DNA of 64,000 nucleotides from Streptomyces sp. BV286 (GCF_019090165.1 NZ_JAHRIB010000141.1:124001-188000), one strand, 5' to 3'; numbered from the stretch's first letter, positions 46,462-55,914 are shown. The notes: a model not told the origin generated them from the sequence alone. Made by a program: numbers and translations.

Positions 46462-47463
46462 TCAGATGTTGTAGATGCCGGTCTTGTAGCGGGCGAGGTT
46501 CGCCGGGTCGCGGAAGAACTCCACCGTGTGTGCGAGGCCCTGCTCCAGCGTGTGCGCCGGGCTCCAGCCGGTGGCCTCGCCGAGCCGGGTCGCGTCGGCG
46601 ACCAGCCGCATCACCTCGGAGTTGGCGGGCCGGATGCGCTGGGCGTCCTCGCGTACGTCGAGGGCGGTGTCCATCACCTTGCCGATCAGCGCGACGAGGT
46701 CACCGACCGATATCTCGCCGCCGGTACCGGCGTTGAAGGTCCTGCCCACGACGCGCTCGGCGGCAGCGGTGCCCACCGCGAGGAACGCCTGCGCGGTGTC
46801 CTTGACGTAGGTGAAGTCGCGGGTGGGACGCAGGTCGCCGAGGGTGAGGGTGTGCTCGCCGGCCGCTACCTGGCCGATGACGCTGGGGATGACCGCCCGC
46901 ATCGACTGGCGCGGGCCGAAGGTGTTGAACGGCCGCAGCGTCACCACGGGGGTGCCGAAACTCGCGTAGTAGCTGTCGGCCAGCCGGTCGCCGCCCGCCT
47001 TCGAAGCGGCGTACGGGGACTGGGTGTTGATGGGGTGGTCCTCGGTGATCGGTACGGTCTGCGCGGTGCCGTAGGTCTCGCTCGTGGAGGTGTGGACCAG
47101 CCGGGGCGTACCGAGGGCGCGGACCGCTTCCAGCACGTTGAGGGTGCCGGTGACGTTGGTGTCCACGTAACTGTGCGGCGCCTGGTAGGAGTACGGGATC
47201 GCGATCAGCGCGGCCAGGTGGTAGACGCACTCGGCGTCCTCGACGAGCGCGCGGACGGAACCCGTGTCGCGGACGTCGCCGAGGACGATCTCGACCTGGT
47301 CGAGCACGTCCGGAGCCAGGGTCTCCAGCCAGCCGTAGGAGGAGAAGGAGTTGTACTGCGCCATGGCCCTCACCCGGTGGCCGGCGGCGACCAGCGCCTC
47401 GGTGAGGTGGGAGCCGATGAAGCCTTCGGCTCCGGTGACGGCGACAAGAGGTGCGGAGGTCAA
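46462..47463 (-). CDS. NDP-sugar 4,6-dehydratase, LegB-like extended SDR
   Basis: A 333-residue extended SDR. VAVTGAEGFIGSHLTEAL binds NAD. AMAQYNSFSSYGWLETL and LAALIAIPYSYQAPHSYVDT are characteristic of LegB-type UDP-GlcNAc 4,6-dehydratases. The catalytic parts are TSTSETYG and YAASKAGGDRLADSYY. It probably makes a 4-keto-6-deoxy sugar nucleotide. The frame is open far upstream in antisense to the membrane gene, so I chose TTG at 47463, which follows GGAAGGACCACGAG and begins TSAPLVAVTG. It lies 86 bases after the membrane gene in the same operon. Confidence 0.85.
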   Translation of the reverse strand: MTSAPLVAVTGAEGFIGSHLTEALVAAGHRVRAMAQYNSFSSYGWLETLAPDVLDQVEIVLGDVRDTGSVRALVEDAECVYHLAALIAIPYSYQAPHSYVDTNVTGTLNVLEAVRALGTPRLVHTSTSETYGTAQTVPITEDHPINTQSPYAASKAGGDRLADSYYASFGTPVVTLRPFNTFGPRQSMRAVIPSVIGQVAAGEHTLTLGDLRPTRDFTYVKDTAQAFLAVGTAAAERVVGRTFNAGTGGEISVGDLVALIGKVMDTALDVREDAQRIRPANSEVMRLVADATRLGEATGWSPAHTLEQGLAHTVEFFRDPANLARYKTGIYNI

Positions 47464-47549
47464 CTCGTGGTCCTTCCGGTCGGTTGCACGTGTGATGTCC
47501 GTGCGGCATGAAGGGCGGCCGCCGGTGCGGGCCGCCGTCGTGCGGGTGG

Positions 47550-48926
47550 TCAGACGTGGGGTGCGGGTCGTCCCAGCAGCCGCAGCGCGCACGCCACGAG
47601 ACACAGCGCGGCCGCGCCACAGCTCAGCGACAGCACGGCGGCGCCGGGCGGGGGATGGAGCGTGGCCGCGATCGCCGCCCCGCCGCCGGCCGCCAGACAC
47701 ACCGCGGCCGGCGGCCAGGCCACCCCGAAGGCCTGCAGGAGCAGCGCGGTCCACAGCGTCGCCGCGAGCAGCAGCAGCGGAGCCGGTTCGGCGCCGGTGA
47801 GCAGCGCGGCGGGCAGCAGCGGCAGCAGATAGGCGAGCAGACAGAGGGCGAGGATGCCGGCCGACCGCAGCAGATAGGCGGCCGGTGTGGCGGTGGCCCG
47901 CAGCGCCGCCACCGACATCCCGCGGTACTTGTGGAGCAGCCACTCGGCCGGCCCCATGCTGACCGTCAGCACGATCACGGCGTACGGATGCTGCCGTCCC
48001 TCCAGCAGGACCAGCACACCGGCGGCCAGGCCGAACAGCCCGTACGGCAGCGACCGGACCAGCGCAGGGCGGACGCCGTCCGGGACGGGGGCGGCCGCCG
48101 ACGTGGCCCGGAGCGCCCAGCCCGCCGCGGCGACCGCGCCCGCCAGTGACAGCAGCGGCAGTCCCACCCGCAGGGCCGTGCCCGGCTCCCACCACACGAG
48201 CGCCGCCGCACCGCCGATCACGGGGGTGAGCGCGGCCAGCAACAGCCGCTCCCGGGCCAGTACGAGGAGCACCCCCGCCGCCGCGAGATACAGGGACTGT
48301 GCCGCCGCCACGGCGACCGCGGTGCCGCCCGAGGCGAACAGCGACCCGGCGCCGGTCGCCGCGACGGCTCCCAGCGGCGCGCCGTGGAGCAGCGTGCGGC
48401 CCGCCTCGCGAAGGCCCGTGGCCATGCGCAGATAGGCCCGGTGCCCGAGGGCCTGCCCCCAGGCCCACGAGGCGAGCCCGGCCACGATCAGCACGTCGGT
48501 GTCGTGGCCGGCGTGCCACAGCCGTCCGGTGAGCAGGTAGGCGAGCCCCGGCAGGGCGAACAGCGCCCCGCGCAGCGCGCAGCGCACATGGTCGGGACGC
48601 CACGGGTCGGCGGGCGCGTCGGGTTCGGGAAAGGTGCGCGGCACCCGGTGGTACAGCGCGGAGGCGAGCGAGAACAGGTTCGGGTGCCCGTACCGCTCCT
48701 GGATGACCTCGCCGGTCAGGCCCTCCGATTCCAGCAGTGCGGCCACCTCGTAGGGGTGCACGGCCGGTCCGACGCGGTCGGCCAGTTCGGCGGCCAGGCG
48801 GTCGACCGCGTCCTGGGCCACGCCGTGGTCCGGCAGTCTCAGGGCGAGGGTGCGGTCGTCGGCGAGACGCAGGGCCAGCGTGTCGCGTCCCGTGCCGCCC
48901 GGTTCGAGGGCCATCGGTCCGCTCAT
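47550..48926 (-). CDS. polytopic membrane protein of the exopolysaccharide operon
   Basis: A 458-residue protein. The first 120 or so residues are soluble and acidic (HPYEVAALLESEGLTGEVIQ), and the remainder holds roughly ten to twelve membrane helices. It includes a charged loop with SMGPAEWLLHKYRGMS. Its ATG overlaps the glycosyltransferase stop as ATGA, so the two are translationally coupled. In pel systems PelF pairs with the membrane protein PelG, and by position this could be the exporter or a polymerase partner. I cannot show sequence homology to PelG by eye. Confidence 0.75.
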   Translation of the reverse strand: MSGPMALEPGGTGRDTLALRLADDRTLALRLPDHGVAQDAVDRLAAELADRVGPAVHPYEVAALLESEGLTGEVIQERYGHPNLFSLASALYHRVPRTFPEPDAPADPWRPDHVRCALRGALFALPGLAYLLTGRLWHAGHDTDVLIVAGLASWAWGQALGHRAYLRMATGLREAGRTLLHGAPLGAVAATGAGSLFASGGTAVAVAAAQSLYLAAAGVLLVLARERLLLAALTPVIGGAAALVWWEPGTALRVGLPLLSLAGAVAAAGWALRATSAAAPVPDGVRPALVRSLPYGLFGLAAGVLVLLEGRQHPYAVIVLTVSMGPAEWLLHKYRGMSVAALRATATPAAYLLRSAGILALCLLAYLLPLLPAALLTGAEPAPLLLLAATLWTALLLQAFGVAWPPAAVCLAAGGGAAIAATLHPPPGAAVLSLSCGAAALCLVACALRLLGRPAPHV

Positions 48927-50464
48927 CCGGCCAGGCTCCTCTGTCTCGGCTCCCAAACGCCGCCCTCCGTGGCCGGACGCATGGCCGGGAGGGCCGCCCA
49001 CGGATCGCGCGGGGCGATCGGACCGAGCGCCGACAGTTCCAGGTAGATGTCCCGGAAGGTGTCGACGGTCTGCCGCAGCGTGAACTGCTCGACGACCCGC
49101 AGCCGGGCGGCCTCGCCCATCGCGCGGCGGCGTCCCGGATCGCCCAGCAGGCCCAGCGCGGCGGCGGCCATGGCGGCCGGATCGCGCGGCGGAACGACGA
49201 GTCCCGTGTCGCCGACCGCCTCCCGCACGCCGCCCACGTCAGTGGAGACGGTGGCCCGCCCGCAGGACATCGCCTCGATCAGGGTGAACGGGAACCCCTC
49301 GCTGATGCTGGAGAGCATCACGACGTTGCCCGCGGCGTAGGCGTCCCTGATGTCGTCGACCCGGCCCTCGAAGGAGACCGCGTCGCCGTGGCCCAGCTCG
49401 GCGGCCAGGGACTCGCACCGTTCCCGGTAGGACTCGCCTCCGCGGGGTGTGCCGCCGAACAACCGCAGCCGCGCGGCCGGGAGTTGACCGCGGACAAGGG
49501 CGAAGGCCCGGATGAGGGTCTCCAGGTCCTTGATCGGGTCGACGCGTCCGGCCCAGCTGAGCGTGGGCCGCTCCGGCTCGGAGCCGGCCGGCGGGAACGC
49601 GCCGGGATCCACCCCGTTGTAGACGGTCCGGATCGACTCCGGGTCGGCGCCGCCCTGTTCCTCCCACAGCCGGTTGTAGCGGTTGCCGGGGGTGATGAGG
49701 GAAGCCCGCCGATACGTTTCCTCAGCGAGCAGCCGGAAGAAGCCCAGGACGACGGCCTTGACCGGCCAGCGGTAGGGAGCGGTGCGGTAGCCGAGGTAGC
49801 GCTCGCGCAGATAGACACCGTGCTCGGTCAGCAGCAGGGGCACACCGTGCCGTTCGAGCGCCGCGAGGCCGGGCAGGACGGCCAGTCCGCCGCTCACCGC
49901 GTGCGCCACGCCCTGTTCGGGCGGTGGTGTGGCCAGTGGGCGCAGGGCGTGCTCCAGCAGGGCGGTGGCGGTGAGCGCGTCGTGCAGGGTCGGCCGGGCC
50001 TCGCGGACCGCCAGACCCGGCCGGTTCCACACGGCGGTGAGGATGCCGATCGCCCGGTCGCCGCGGAGGAAGGGGCTCAGCAGCCCGTCGGCCGCGGCCG
50101 ACGCCATCGCGTACAGGGCCGTGCCGAACCTGTCCTCGGCACACGGGTCGAGCAGCGCGGTGAGGAACTGCTCGTAGGCGGCGGCCAGTTGGTTGCGGCG
50201 GCGGCCGCGCGCCGGGCGGCCCTCGGGTGCGGGCCCCCACATGGGGACCGACACGACACGGGAGACGTGGTCGGGTATCTCCCACACGAGGGGTTCGCGT
50301 CCCGTGCCGGTGACGGCGATGACGTCGAAGTCGATGTCGGGCATGCCGTCGACGAGTTGGTCGCACCAGACGCTCACGCCGCCGTGACTGTGCGGATAGG
50401 TGCCTTCGGTGAGCAGGGTGACGCGCGCCGCGCTGGGGCGTCGCGCGCCGTGGGGAACGTGCAT
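48923..50464 (-). CDS. GT4 glycosyltransferase, PelF-like
   Basis: A 513-residue retaining glycosyltransferase with two GT-B domains. The N-terminal signature TEGTYPHSHGGVSVWCDQLV is typical of PelF/DUF3492 proteins. The C-terminal nucleotide site has LSWAGRVDPIKDLETLIRAF, LRLFGGTPRGGESY and the E-x7-E motif in SEGFPFTLIEAM. It probably polymerises the backbone of an extracellular polysaccharide in the cytoplasm from an NDP-sugar. ATG at 50464 is preceded by GGAG. It lies 75 bases after the deacetylase gene. Confidence 0.88.
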   Translation of the reverse strand: MHVPHGARRPSAARVTLLTEGTYPHSHGGVSVWCDQLVDGMPDIDFDVIAVTGTGREPLVWEIPDHVSRVVSVPMWGPAPEGRPARGRRRNQLAAAYEQFLTALLDPCAEDRFGTALYAMASAAADGLLSPFLRGDRAIGILTAVWNRPGLAVREARPTLHDALTATALLEHALRPLATPPPEQGVAHAVSGGLAVLPGLAALERHGVPLLLTEHGVYLRERYLGYRTAPYRWPVKAVVLGFFRLLAEETYRRASLITPGNRYNRLWEEQGGADPESIRTVYNGVDPGAFPPAGSEPERPTLSWAGRVDPIKDLETLIRAFALVRGQLPAARLRLFGGTPRGGESYRERCESLAAELGHGDAVSFEGRVDDIRDAYAAGNVVMLSSISEGFPFTLIEAMSCGRATVSTDVGGVREAVGDTGLVVPPRDPAAMAAAALGLLGDPGRRRAMGEAARLRVVEQFTLRQTVDTFRDIYLELSALGPIAPRDPWAALPAMRPATEGGVWEPRQRSLAG

Positions 50465-50539
50465 CGGTGTGCTCCACGGCCGAGGTGGGTGGTTGTACCG
50501 GCCCCCGCCGCGGGCGGGGGCCGTCGGTCGGTGCGCCGT

Positions 50540-52675
50540 TCAGCTGTCCGGGCTGTGGGGCAGCTCCTCGCGCACGCCGGCCGGTACGCGGGTGCGTGGG
50601 GCGGTGCGGGTCGCGGACGCCTTCTCCGTGACGTCGACGGTCGCGGACAGCGACGGTGTCGCGGCCGGCGCGGTGAGCGTCAGCGGGGCGCCGGTCGAGG
50701 TGGTCCAGCCGGACACCTCACCGGCGTAGGCGTCGCCGAAGCCGGAGCCGTCGTTCGTGGTGCCCGTCGGCATGGTGGCCGGTACCGCGATCCCGGCGGG
50801 CGCCCGGACCGTCACCGTGTCGCCGACGCGGTAGGCGGTGACCTGGCCGTCGGCGACGGCGGCCTTCCACGCGGTACGCCGCCGCAGCTCGACCCCGATG
50901 TCCTTCATCGGCAGGTTCACCACGGGGGCGTTCGCCGTGAACAGGGCCGCGTACCCGTCGAGGATGCCGTCGAGGACCGGGTAGGCGATGCGGTCCTCGG
51001 CCAGGTTCGACTGGTGGATGAAGTGCGGCTTGGGGTCGTTGGCGAGTACGTGGCCGAGGCCGATCCTCGTCTCCAGCGGCACGATGTGGTCGGCGTAGCC
51101 CGTGGCGGTGTCGAGCGGAGCCGGCAGACAGGTGGAGGTGGCGGGGTTGTCCTCGCAGATGCCGCTGCCGCCCTGGGCCCGGCCGGTGTAGATCCAGTTG
51201 TACTCGTCGACCTGTTCCGCGGCCCGGCCGGCGTTGTAGAAGACGTTCATCGGATAGCGGGAGACCGTCGTGGCGGGGCCGATCCCGCGCTGCTCCGGTT
51301 CGCGGGAGTTGTCGGAGCCGAGCCACGCGATGCCGTTGTCGGCGAGGGCGGGCGCCAGGTTGGGGTTGTCGACGGGCTGCTGCGGCAGCACCTGCAGACC
51401 GGAGTGCTCACCGGTCACCAACTCCGAGTTGTCCAGGGGGAGTCCGGCCGCCTGGCCCCAGACGCGGTTGTCGGCGATCTCGCGGGAGATCGTCTCGCGG
51501 CTGACCCACCTGGTGCTGCCGTCGGTGTCGGTGGCGCACTTCCACGGCACCACGGTGGTGTTCTGCTCGCAGCCGAGGAACGGATGCGAGTAGGTGTGGT
51601 TGATCCACCGGAACTGCTCGCGGGCGGCGATGAACCGGTCGGTGAGGGGGTCCGCGCCGTTGTTGTCCTCGCGGTGCTCGACGCTGCCCGCGCCGTTGTA
51701 GGCGAGGTCCAGGGTGAAGTTCTGTCTGTCCTGCCAGTCGGTGGCGTGGTCGACGTCCGCGGGGGTCATCCGGATCGGGTTCGGCGTGCCCTCGCCCTGG
51801 GCGCAGTCCACGTCGCCGGGCGTGCAGTTGAGCTCCGTGTCCCAGCGGTCGTCACCGGCGAACACGTCGTCGACGTGCACCGCGAAGTAGTTGCGCGAGG
51901 CGCCGAGACGTACGCCGCCGGTCATCCACTCCACGATGCCGCGGGCCAGTAGACGGAACTGCTGCTGGTACCGGTTGTAGACGAAGGTGACGACGAGTTC
52001 GCGTCGCCCGTCGTGCCGGTACTCGCCCACCAGGGAGCCCCGCGACGACTGTCCGGGGGCGGCGGCGTCGACGTAGGGGACGAAGTCCGCCCCCGCGGCG
52101 GGCGTCGACAGATAGGCGTAACTCTCGCCCACGTCGGGCGAGTTGTCCTCGAAGGGGACGGAGCCCTCCAGGTAGCCGAACGGTCCCGCCCGGCCGGCCT
52201 CCGTGACCTGCGCCTGCACGCCGTCGAGGCTGCCGGCGTAGCCGCCGTCGACCGGGTACCGGAGCCCGGCCTCCGGACGCGCGTAGGTGTACGCGTCGAC
52301 CTGCGGAATGGCGTACGTCTGCTCGTAGGCCACCAGGGCGGCCATCTCCGGGGAGCCGGCGGCGAACGGGTTGTCGTTGGGCAGGACGACGGCCTGGAAC
52401 TTGGCGCGCGGTGCGCCGTCCACCGTGTCCGCGAGGAAGTCCGCGTCGATCACGGGCCGGCCGGAGTCCTGGAGGTCGACCTCGGTGTACGGCGTCCCGG
52501 CCGTGGTCAGTTCGGCGGCGATGGCGTCGGTGGCCGGGCCACCGTCGCTGACGACCAGGACCCGGAGGTCGATGCGGGGCGCGGCCGTGTCGGCGTGTGC
52601 CGGGACGGCCGGCAGGCCGAGCGCGGCGATGAGCGCGCCCACGGTGAGCGCCGTCGTACGTGTGGTCCGCTTCAT
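50540..52675 (-). CDS. secreted polysaccharide deacetylase, Agd3-like (CE18)
   Basis: A 711-residue exported protein (signal peptide 1-28, cleavage after AHA). The central catalytic NodB-like domain shows YFAVHVDDVFAGDDRWD, the H-x3-H motif in WINHTYSHPFLGC, then ETISREIADNRVWGQAAGLP and LVTGEHSGLQVL. This set matches Agd3, the fungal GalNAc-polymer deacetylase founding CE18. The N-terminal part (35-240) is a flavodoxin-like or CBM-like region, and the C-terminus is a beta-rich domain. It would de-N-acetylate the secreted polymer and make it cationic. It is the first gene of the operon. Confidence 0.8.
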   Translation of the reverse strand: MKRTTRTTALTVGALIAALGLPAVPAHADTAAPRIDLRVLVVSDGGPATDAIAAELTTAGTPYTEVDLQDSGRPVIDADFLADTVDGAPRAKFQAVVLPNDNPFAAGSPEMAALVAYEQTYAIPQVDAYTYARPEAGLRYPVDGGYAGSLDGVQAQVTEAGRAGPFGYLEGSVPFEDNSPDVGESYAYLSTPAAGADFVPYVDAAAPGQSSRGSLVGEYRHDGRRELVVTFVYNRYQQQFRLLARGIVEWMTGGVRLGASRNYFAVHVDDVFAGDDRWDTELNCTPGDVDCAQGEGTPNPIRMTPADVDHATDWQDRQNFTLDLAYNGAGSVEHREDNNGADPLTDRFIAAREQFRWINHTYSHPFLGCEQNTTVVPWKCATDTDGSTRWVSRETISREIADNRVWGQAAGLPLDNSELVTGEHSGLQVLPQQPVDNPNLAPALADNGIAWLGSDNSREPEQRGIGPATTVSRYPMNVFYNAGRAAEQVDEYNWIYTGRAQGGSGICEDNPATSTCLPAPLDTATGYADHIVPLETRIGLGHVLANDPKPHFIHQSNLAEDRIAYPVLDGILDGYAALFTANAPVVNLPMKDIGVELRRRTAWKAAVADGQVTAYRVGDTVTVRAPAGIAVPATMPTGTTNDGSGFGDAYAGEVSGWTTSTGAPLTLTAPAATPSLSATVDVTEKASATRTAPRTRVPAGVREELPHSPDS

Positions 52676-53455
52676 GCGGTGAAAGTCCCCTCCCGGGCAG
52701 GGGTGAGCACTGCTCCGCGGAGCGGACGCACCCCCTCGCGTGACGCCGTCGCCCCCCTCAGACGTAGGTCGTCAACGCTTCGTCGCGTCACATAGTGAGG
52801 TCTGTGTGTAGTTTTCGTGCGCCTGCTGCGGAACATGACGGAAAAGAGCAGGCGTCGAACAGACGAAACCGGGGCCGTGGCGACCGTCCGCGTTCGTGGG
52901 GGCGCAGGCGGCGGGCCCGCCGCAACCGGTTGCGTGCCGGGCGCGACTTGAGCCGGAGGTATGCGGAGCGGCAGGGTCCGCCGTGCTGGACCGCCAGTGG
53001 TCTGGACCGTTTTCGACATCGGGCGGTTGATCGGTTTTCGGTCACCTGTGCCCGAGCGTTGGGCCCCCGGGACGGGCGGTGCGAGCGGACCCGCGGCCGG
53101 TTTCGGCGTACGTCGGGCGCGGAGCGCGCGGGTCCGGTTGTGCGGATCGGACCGCCGCCGATGTCGGCGTCGGCGCCGCACCCGGCCAGGGGGCACGAGT
53201 GGAAGCCGTTGTTCCCGTTGTGGCCGGAGTCGGGGCGACCTGCGGAGTGAGGGTCCGGCCCCGGCCGGCCGGAATGATGGAGTCCTGTATTTCAGGTCGG
53301 GTCGCCGCATCGTCGGCAGGGCCGGCCCTGCCTGCCGACGTGCACGACGACGAGGCGCCGGGAAGTCCGTGCGCCCGGCGCCCAGCCGTCGTGCGGCCTC
53401 GCGGACGACGCGGCGCCGATGGCCAATAAGGCATGTACCATGCCGAGTCGGGCCC
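52676..53455. other. 780-bp intergenic region upstream of the exopolysaccharide operon
   Basis: No convincing coding sequence was found on either strand; the open frames here have biased composition and no recognisable folds. The end near 52676 should carry the operon promoter and a leader, with GGGAGGGGA as SD. The stretch at 52780-52860 is notably less GC-rich (CACATAGTGAGGTCTGTGTG) and is the likeliest promoter area. Confidence 0.45.
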
Positions 53456-53659
53456 TCAGCTCCGGTGGTCCTTCGCGGAGGGCCGCGTGACGCGGATCTT
53501 CGACTGGCCGTGCGGCAGTATCTCCCAGTCCTCCATGGGGCGCGCCGTCAGTCCGTGCTTCTGCGCCGGCGCGACGAGCGTCTCGGTGCGGTGGTGGAAG
53601 ACCTCCCGCCGGATGAACCGCCGGCCTCCCCGCGGAGTGCCGCGCCCGATCTCCGGCAT
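53456..53659 (-). CDS. small basic hypothetical protein
   Basis: A 67-residue basic protein (FIRREVFHHRTETLVAPAQK, then EDWEILPHGQSKIRVTRPS). Third-position GC is high and the predicted peptide is balanced, so it looks coding, but the SD before the ATG at 53659 is weak. It starts 52 bases after the zinc-ribbon gene and is probably in its operon. No family was recognised. Confidence 0.5.
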   Translation of the reverse strand: MPEIGRGTPRGGRRFIRREVFHHRTETLVAPAQKHGLTARPMEDWEILPHGQSKIRVTRPSAKDHRS

Positions 53660-53711
53660 GCGGTGCTCGGGGCGCAGGCCGTGGCCGAGCAGGTGGTCGA
53701 GCCGGGTGCTC

Positions 53712-53930
53712 TCAGCGGCCGGGATGGTCCGGGTCGTCCTCGGCGCTCGGCAGGATGTTGGAGCCCTCCGCCCAGTGGTTCACCCAGCCGCAGTACGAGC
53801 AGGCGTACCTGTTGTTGAGCCCGCTCACCTGGGCACCGCACTGGCGGCAGTCCGTCGTGGTGATCTCCGCGCCGGTCGAAGCCACGACGGCGTCGCCGGA
53901 CCCGCTCTCCAGAGGCCACTCCTGCGTCAT
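53712..53930 (-). CDS. small zinc-ribbon protein
   Basis: A 72-residue protein with two CxxC knuckles (DCRQCGAQ and YACSYCGW) about 15 residues apart, the pattern of a zinc ribbon. The tail is acidic (SAEDDPDHPGR). The frame is open upstream, but ATG at 53930 begins MTQEWPLESGSGD and is the best start. It may bind nucleic acid or a protein partner; no specific role can be assigned. It lies 79 bases after the lipase-like gene on the same strand. Confidence 0.7.
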   Translation of the reverse strand: MTQEWPLESGSGDAVVASTGAEITTTDCRQCGAQVSGLNNRYACSYCGWVNHWAEGSNILPSAEDDPDHPGR

Positions 53931-54009
53931 GGAGGCAGGGTACCCACGGACCCCCGGTCCGCCGGAAGGGCCGTCGCACGCGCGATGTGCGACCGGTGTC
54001 GTCCGGTCC

Positions 54010-55650
54010 TCATGTGCCGGCAGGGGTGGACGTGATCGTGACGGCCATCGTGGCGGTGAAGCCGGTGCCACCGACGGCGAAGGTGAAGGTGCCGGGAGAG
54101 CCGGGGTCCGGCGTGGCCCGCTGGACCTGAGCGCCCTCGGTGGCGGCCGCCGCGGCCAGCCGGTCGCGGGTGACGTCCTGGGCCAGCAGCCGGGCGTCGG
54201 TGTGGAGGTACAGCTCGGGCCCGGCGGGGTCGGGGATGGCGTGCACGTAGTACTGCTTGGAGAAGACGACGTTGTCGGAGAAGCCGAGCGGGGACGTGTT
54301 GCGTTCGCCGACGTAGACGTCGAGCCGGAAGGCCATGCTGTCGTCCAGGTGGGCCGCCTCGGGCTTGCTGGTGGCGTCCACCCAGCCCTCCCAGACCAGC
54401 CGGCGCAGGGCTCCCGAGCCGGTCCGGGTGACCTCGGGCCAGCCGGACGTGTCGTCGCCCGCGGCCGACAGCGGCGCCCGGAGTTCCTCCGTCAGGACCG
54501 GCAGGGGGTCCGTGAAGTCGCCGCGGTGGAAGGGCCCGTAGCAGTTCTCCGCCTCACTGCTCTGGTGGAAGAGCTCGAAGTCGACGTACCGGGGCTTGAT
54601 CTTGACGCCGAAGTAGAACTCGCTTCGGCCGAAGACGTCGTAGCCACGGGTGACCTCGGCTTCGTCCAGCCACAGCTGCACGTGGTGGGTGCCGTGGAAG
54701 AAGCGCATGGCGATCTCGTACGCCTCGCGGGACGTCACCAGGGAATCCCGGCCGCCATGGCACTTGTGAATGAACGTCCTGGGTGATCCGGGGAGTTGGG
54801 CCGAGGACTGTTTGACCAGCCCGTCACTGTGGTTGTACGCGAGGGTGCCCTCGTCGATGAAGGTGGAGAGGCGGTTGCCGAGGCTGGCGGCCTTGGCACC
54901 GTAGGTGCGGTAGTCGGTGCCCACCACGGTCAGGATGCGTTCGGCGGGGAAGGGAATGTCCCTGAAGTCCGTCCGGTCCGGGTCGAAGGCGTTCAGCTCC
55001 TGGGCCGCGGGGGACACCACGGGCAGGGCGGACAGCAGCCAGCCGGGCAGGAGTTGGAAGGAGATCCCCCGGTGCGGGGTTCCCAGGGTGACGATGCGGT
55101 GGATCAGCGCCTCGGGATCCTCACCCTGCGCGGCGATCCGGCTCAGCGCCGCACGCACGGCCAGACCGCCCATGCTGTGGGCGACGATGTCCACCCCGGG
55201 GAAGATCTCGCCCGCCGCCTCCGAGGCGTGCCGCATGATGCGGATCAGCTGGACGAGGCCCCGCCCGTACTCCTCCAGGGTGCGGGGCTGGAGATCGTAG
55301 TAGCGGTAGATCCACAGCGTGCCGCGCACGCCCTGGCCGAGCAGGCGCTCGGCCAGGGTGGGATCGACGACGACCGTGCCGGAGGTCAGTTCCTCGCCCC
55401 ACACGGTGCTCGGGGCCGTGGCCTGAACGGGTTTGGGGTAGTAGCCCACCACGTTGGTCGCGTCCCGATAGGTGTAGCGCGGGGACTTCAGCGCCCGCAG
55501 GAGGAAGCCCTCGTAGATGTAGTTCTCGCCCCGGCGCTCGGGATAGACCGTGCCGTTGTTGAAGCCCTGATACGCGTCGCGTTGCTCGTCCTGGACGTCG
55601 GGGCCGCCGAAGCCCCGGACGAGGATCAGGGGGCGGGGACGGATTGCCAT
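54010..55650 (-). CDS. lipase-like alpha/beta hydrolase
   Basis: A 546-residue protein with an N-terminal alpha/beta-hydrolase domain (about 1-330) of the lipase/PGAP1/LCAT type. It has LILVRGFGGPD near the start (oxyanion region), the nucleophile elbow VDIVAHSMGGLAVRAAL, then VTLGTPHRGISFQLLPG and a late NHSDGLVKQSSA region carrying the likely acid. The C-terminal 200 residues form a beta-rich domain. There is no signal peptide. ATG at 55650 is preferred over 55662 because GGAGGCGATC precedes it. The substrate may be a lipid ester, or the protein may be an esterase of unknown role. Confidence 0.82.
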   Translation of the reverse strand: MAIRPRPLILVRGFGGPDVQDEQRDAYQGFNNGTVYPERRGENYIYEGFLLRALKSPRYTYRDATNVVGYYPKPVQATAPSTVWGEELTSGTVVVDPTLAERLLGQGVRGTLWIYRYYDLQPRTLEEYGRGLVQLIRIMRHASEAAGEIFPGVDIVAHSMGGLAVRAALSRIAAQGEDPEALIHRIVTLGTPHRGISFQLLPGWLLSALPVVSPAAQELNAFDPDRTDFRDIPFPAERILTVVGTDYRTYGAKAASLGNRLSTFIDEGTLAYNHSDGLVKQSSAQLPGSPRTFIHKCHGGRDSLVTSREAYEIAMRFFHGTHHVQLWLDEAEVTRGYDVFGRSEFYFGVKIKPRYVDFELFHQSSEAENCYGPFHRGDFTDPLPVLTEELRAPLSAAGDDTSGWPEVTRTGSGALRRLVWEGWVDATSKPEAAHLDDSMAFRLDVYVGERNTSPLGFSDNVVFSKQYYVHAIPDPAGPELYLHTDARLLAQDVTRDRLAAAAATEGAQVQRATPDPGSPGTFTFAVGGTGFTATMAVTITSTPAGT

Positions 55651-55901
55651 GATCGCCTCCATGAGGCCAGGCTCGTGCCCGGGCAGGTAGGGCGGACGCG
55701 ATGACGTACGGTCCCGCCGGCGGTGCAGTCCCAGGTGCCTCACCTCCATTCTGGCCACGGATTCCCGATTCCGCAGAGCAGCGGGCGGCCTGGGCCGATG
55801 CTTCCGTTCCCGCAGGTCGCCGCCGGCTTCTTCCTGCCACGGGAACCTCCGCATGCGCATGGGGAGCCGTCCCTCGGGGGCCGCCGCGATCCCGGGCTGC
55901 G

Positions 55902-55907
55902 GTATAA
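55902..55907 (+). promoter_or_regulatory. -10 element of a leaderless DUF952 gene
   Basis: TATAAC ends 7 bases before the ATG at 55915 and there is no Shine-Dalgarno, so transcription should begin at or next to the start codon. No clear -35 was seen. Confidence 0.5.
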
Positions 55908-55914
55908 CCGGATC

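Noticed and set aside
47464..48603. Apparent 380-residue N-terminal extension of the LegB-like dehydratase
   Set aside because: It is a shadow frame on the same strand as the coupled membrane protein gene, low-complexity Arg/Gly/Ala; the SDR fold starts cleanly at the TTG at 47463 after an SD.
52788..53429. Several 80-150-residue frames in the gap upstream of the exopolysaccharide operon
   Set aside because: Arg/Pro/Gly-rich compositions, no SD and mutually overlapping on both strands, as expected of non-coding GC-rich DNA.
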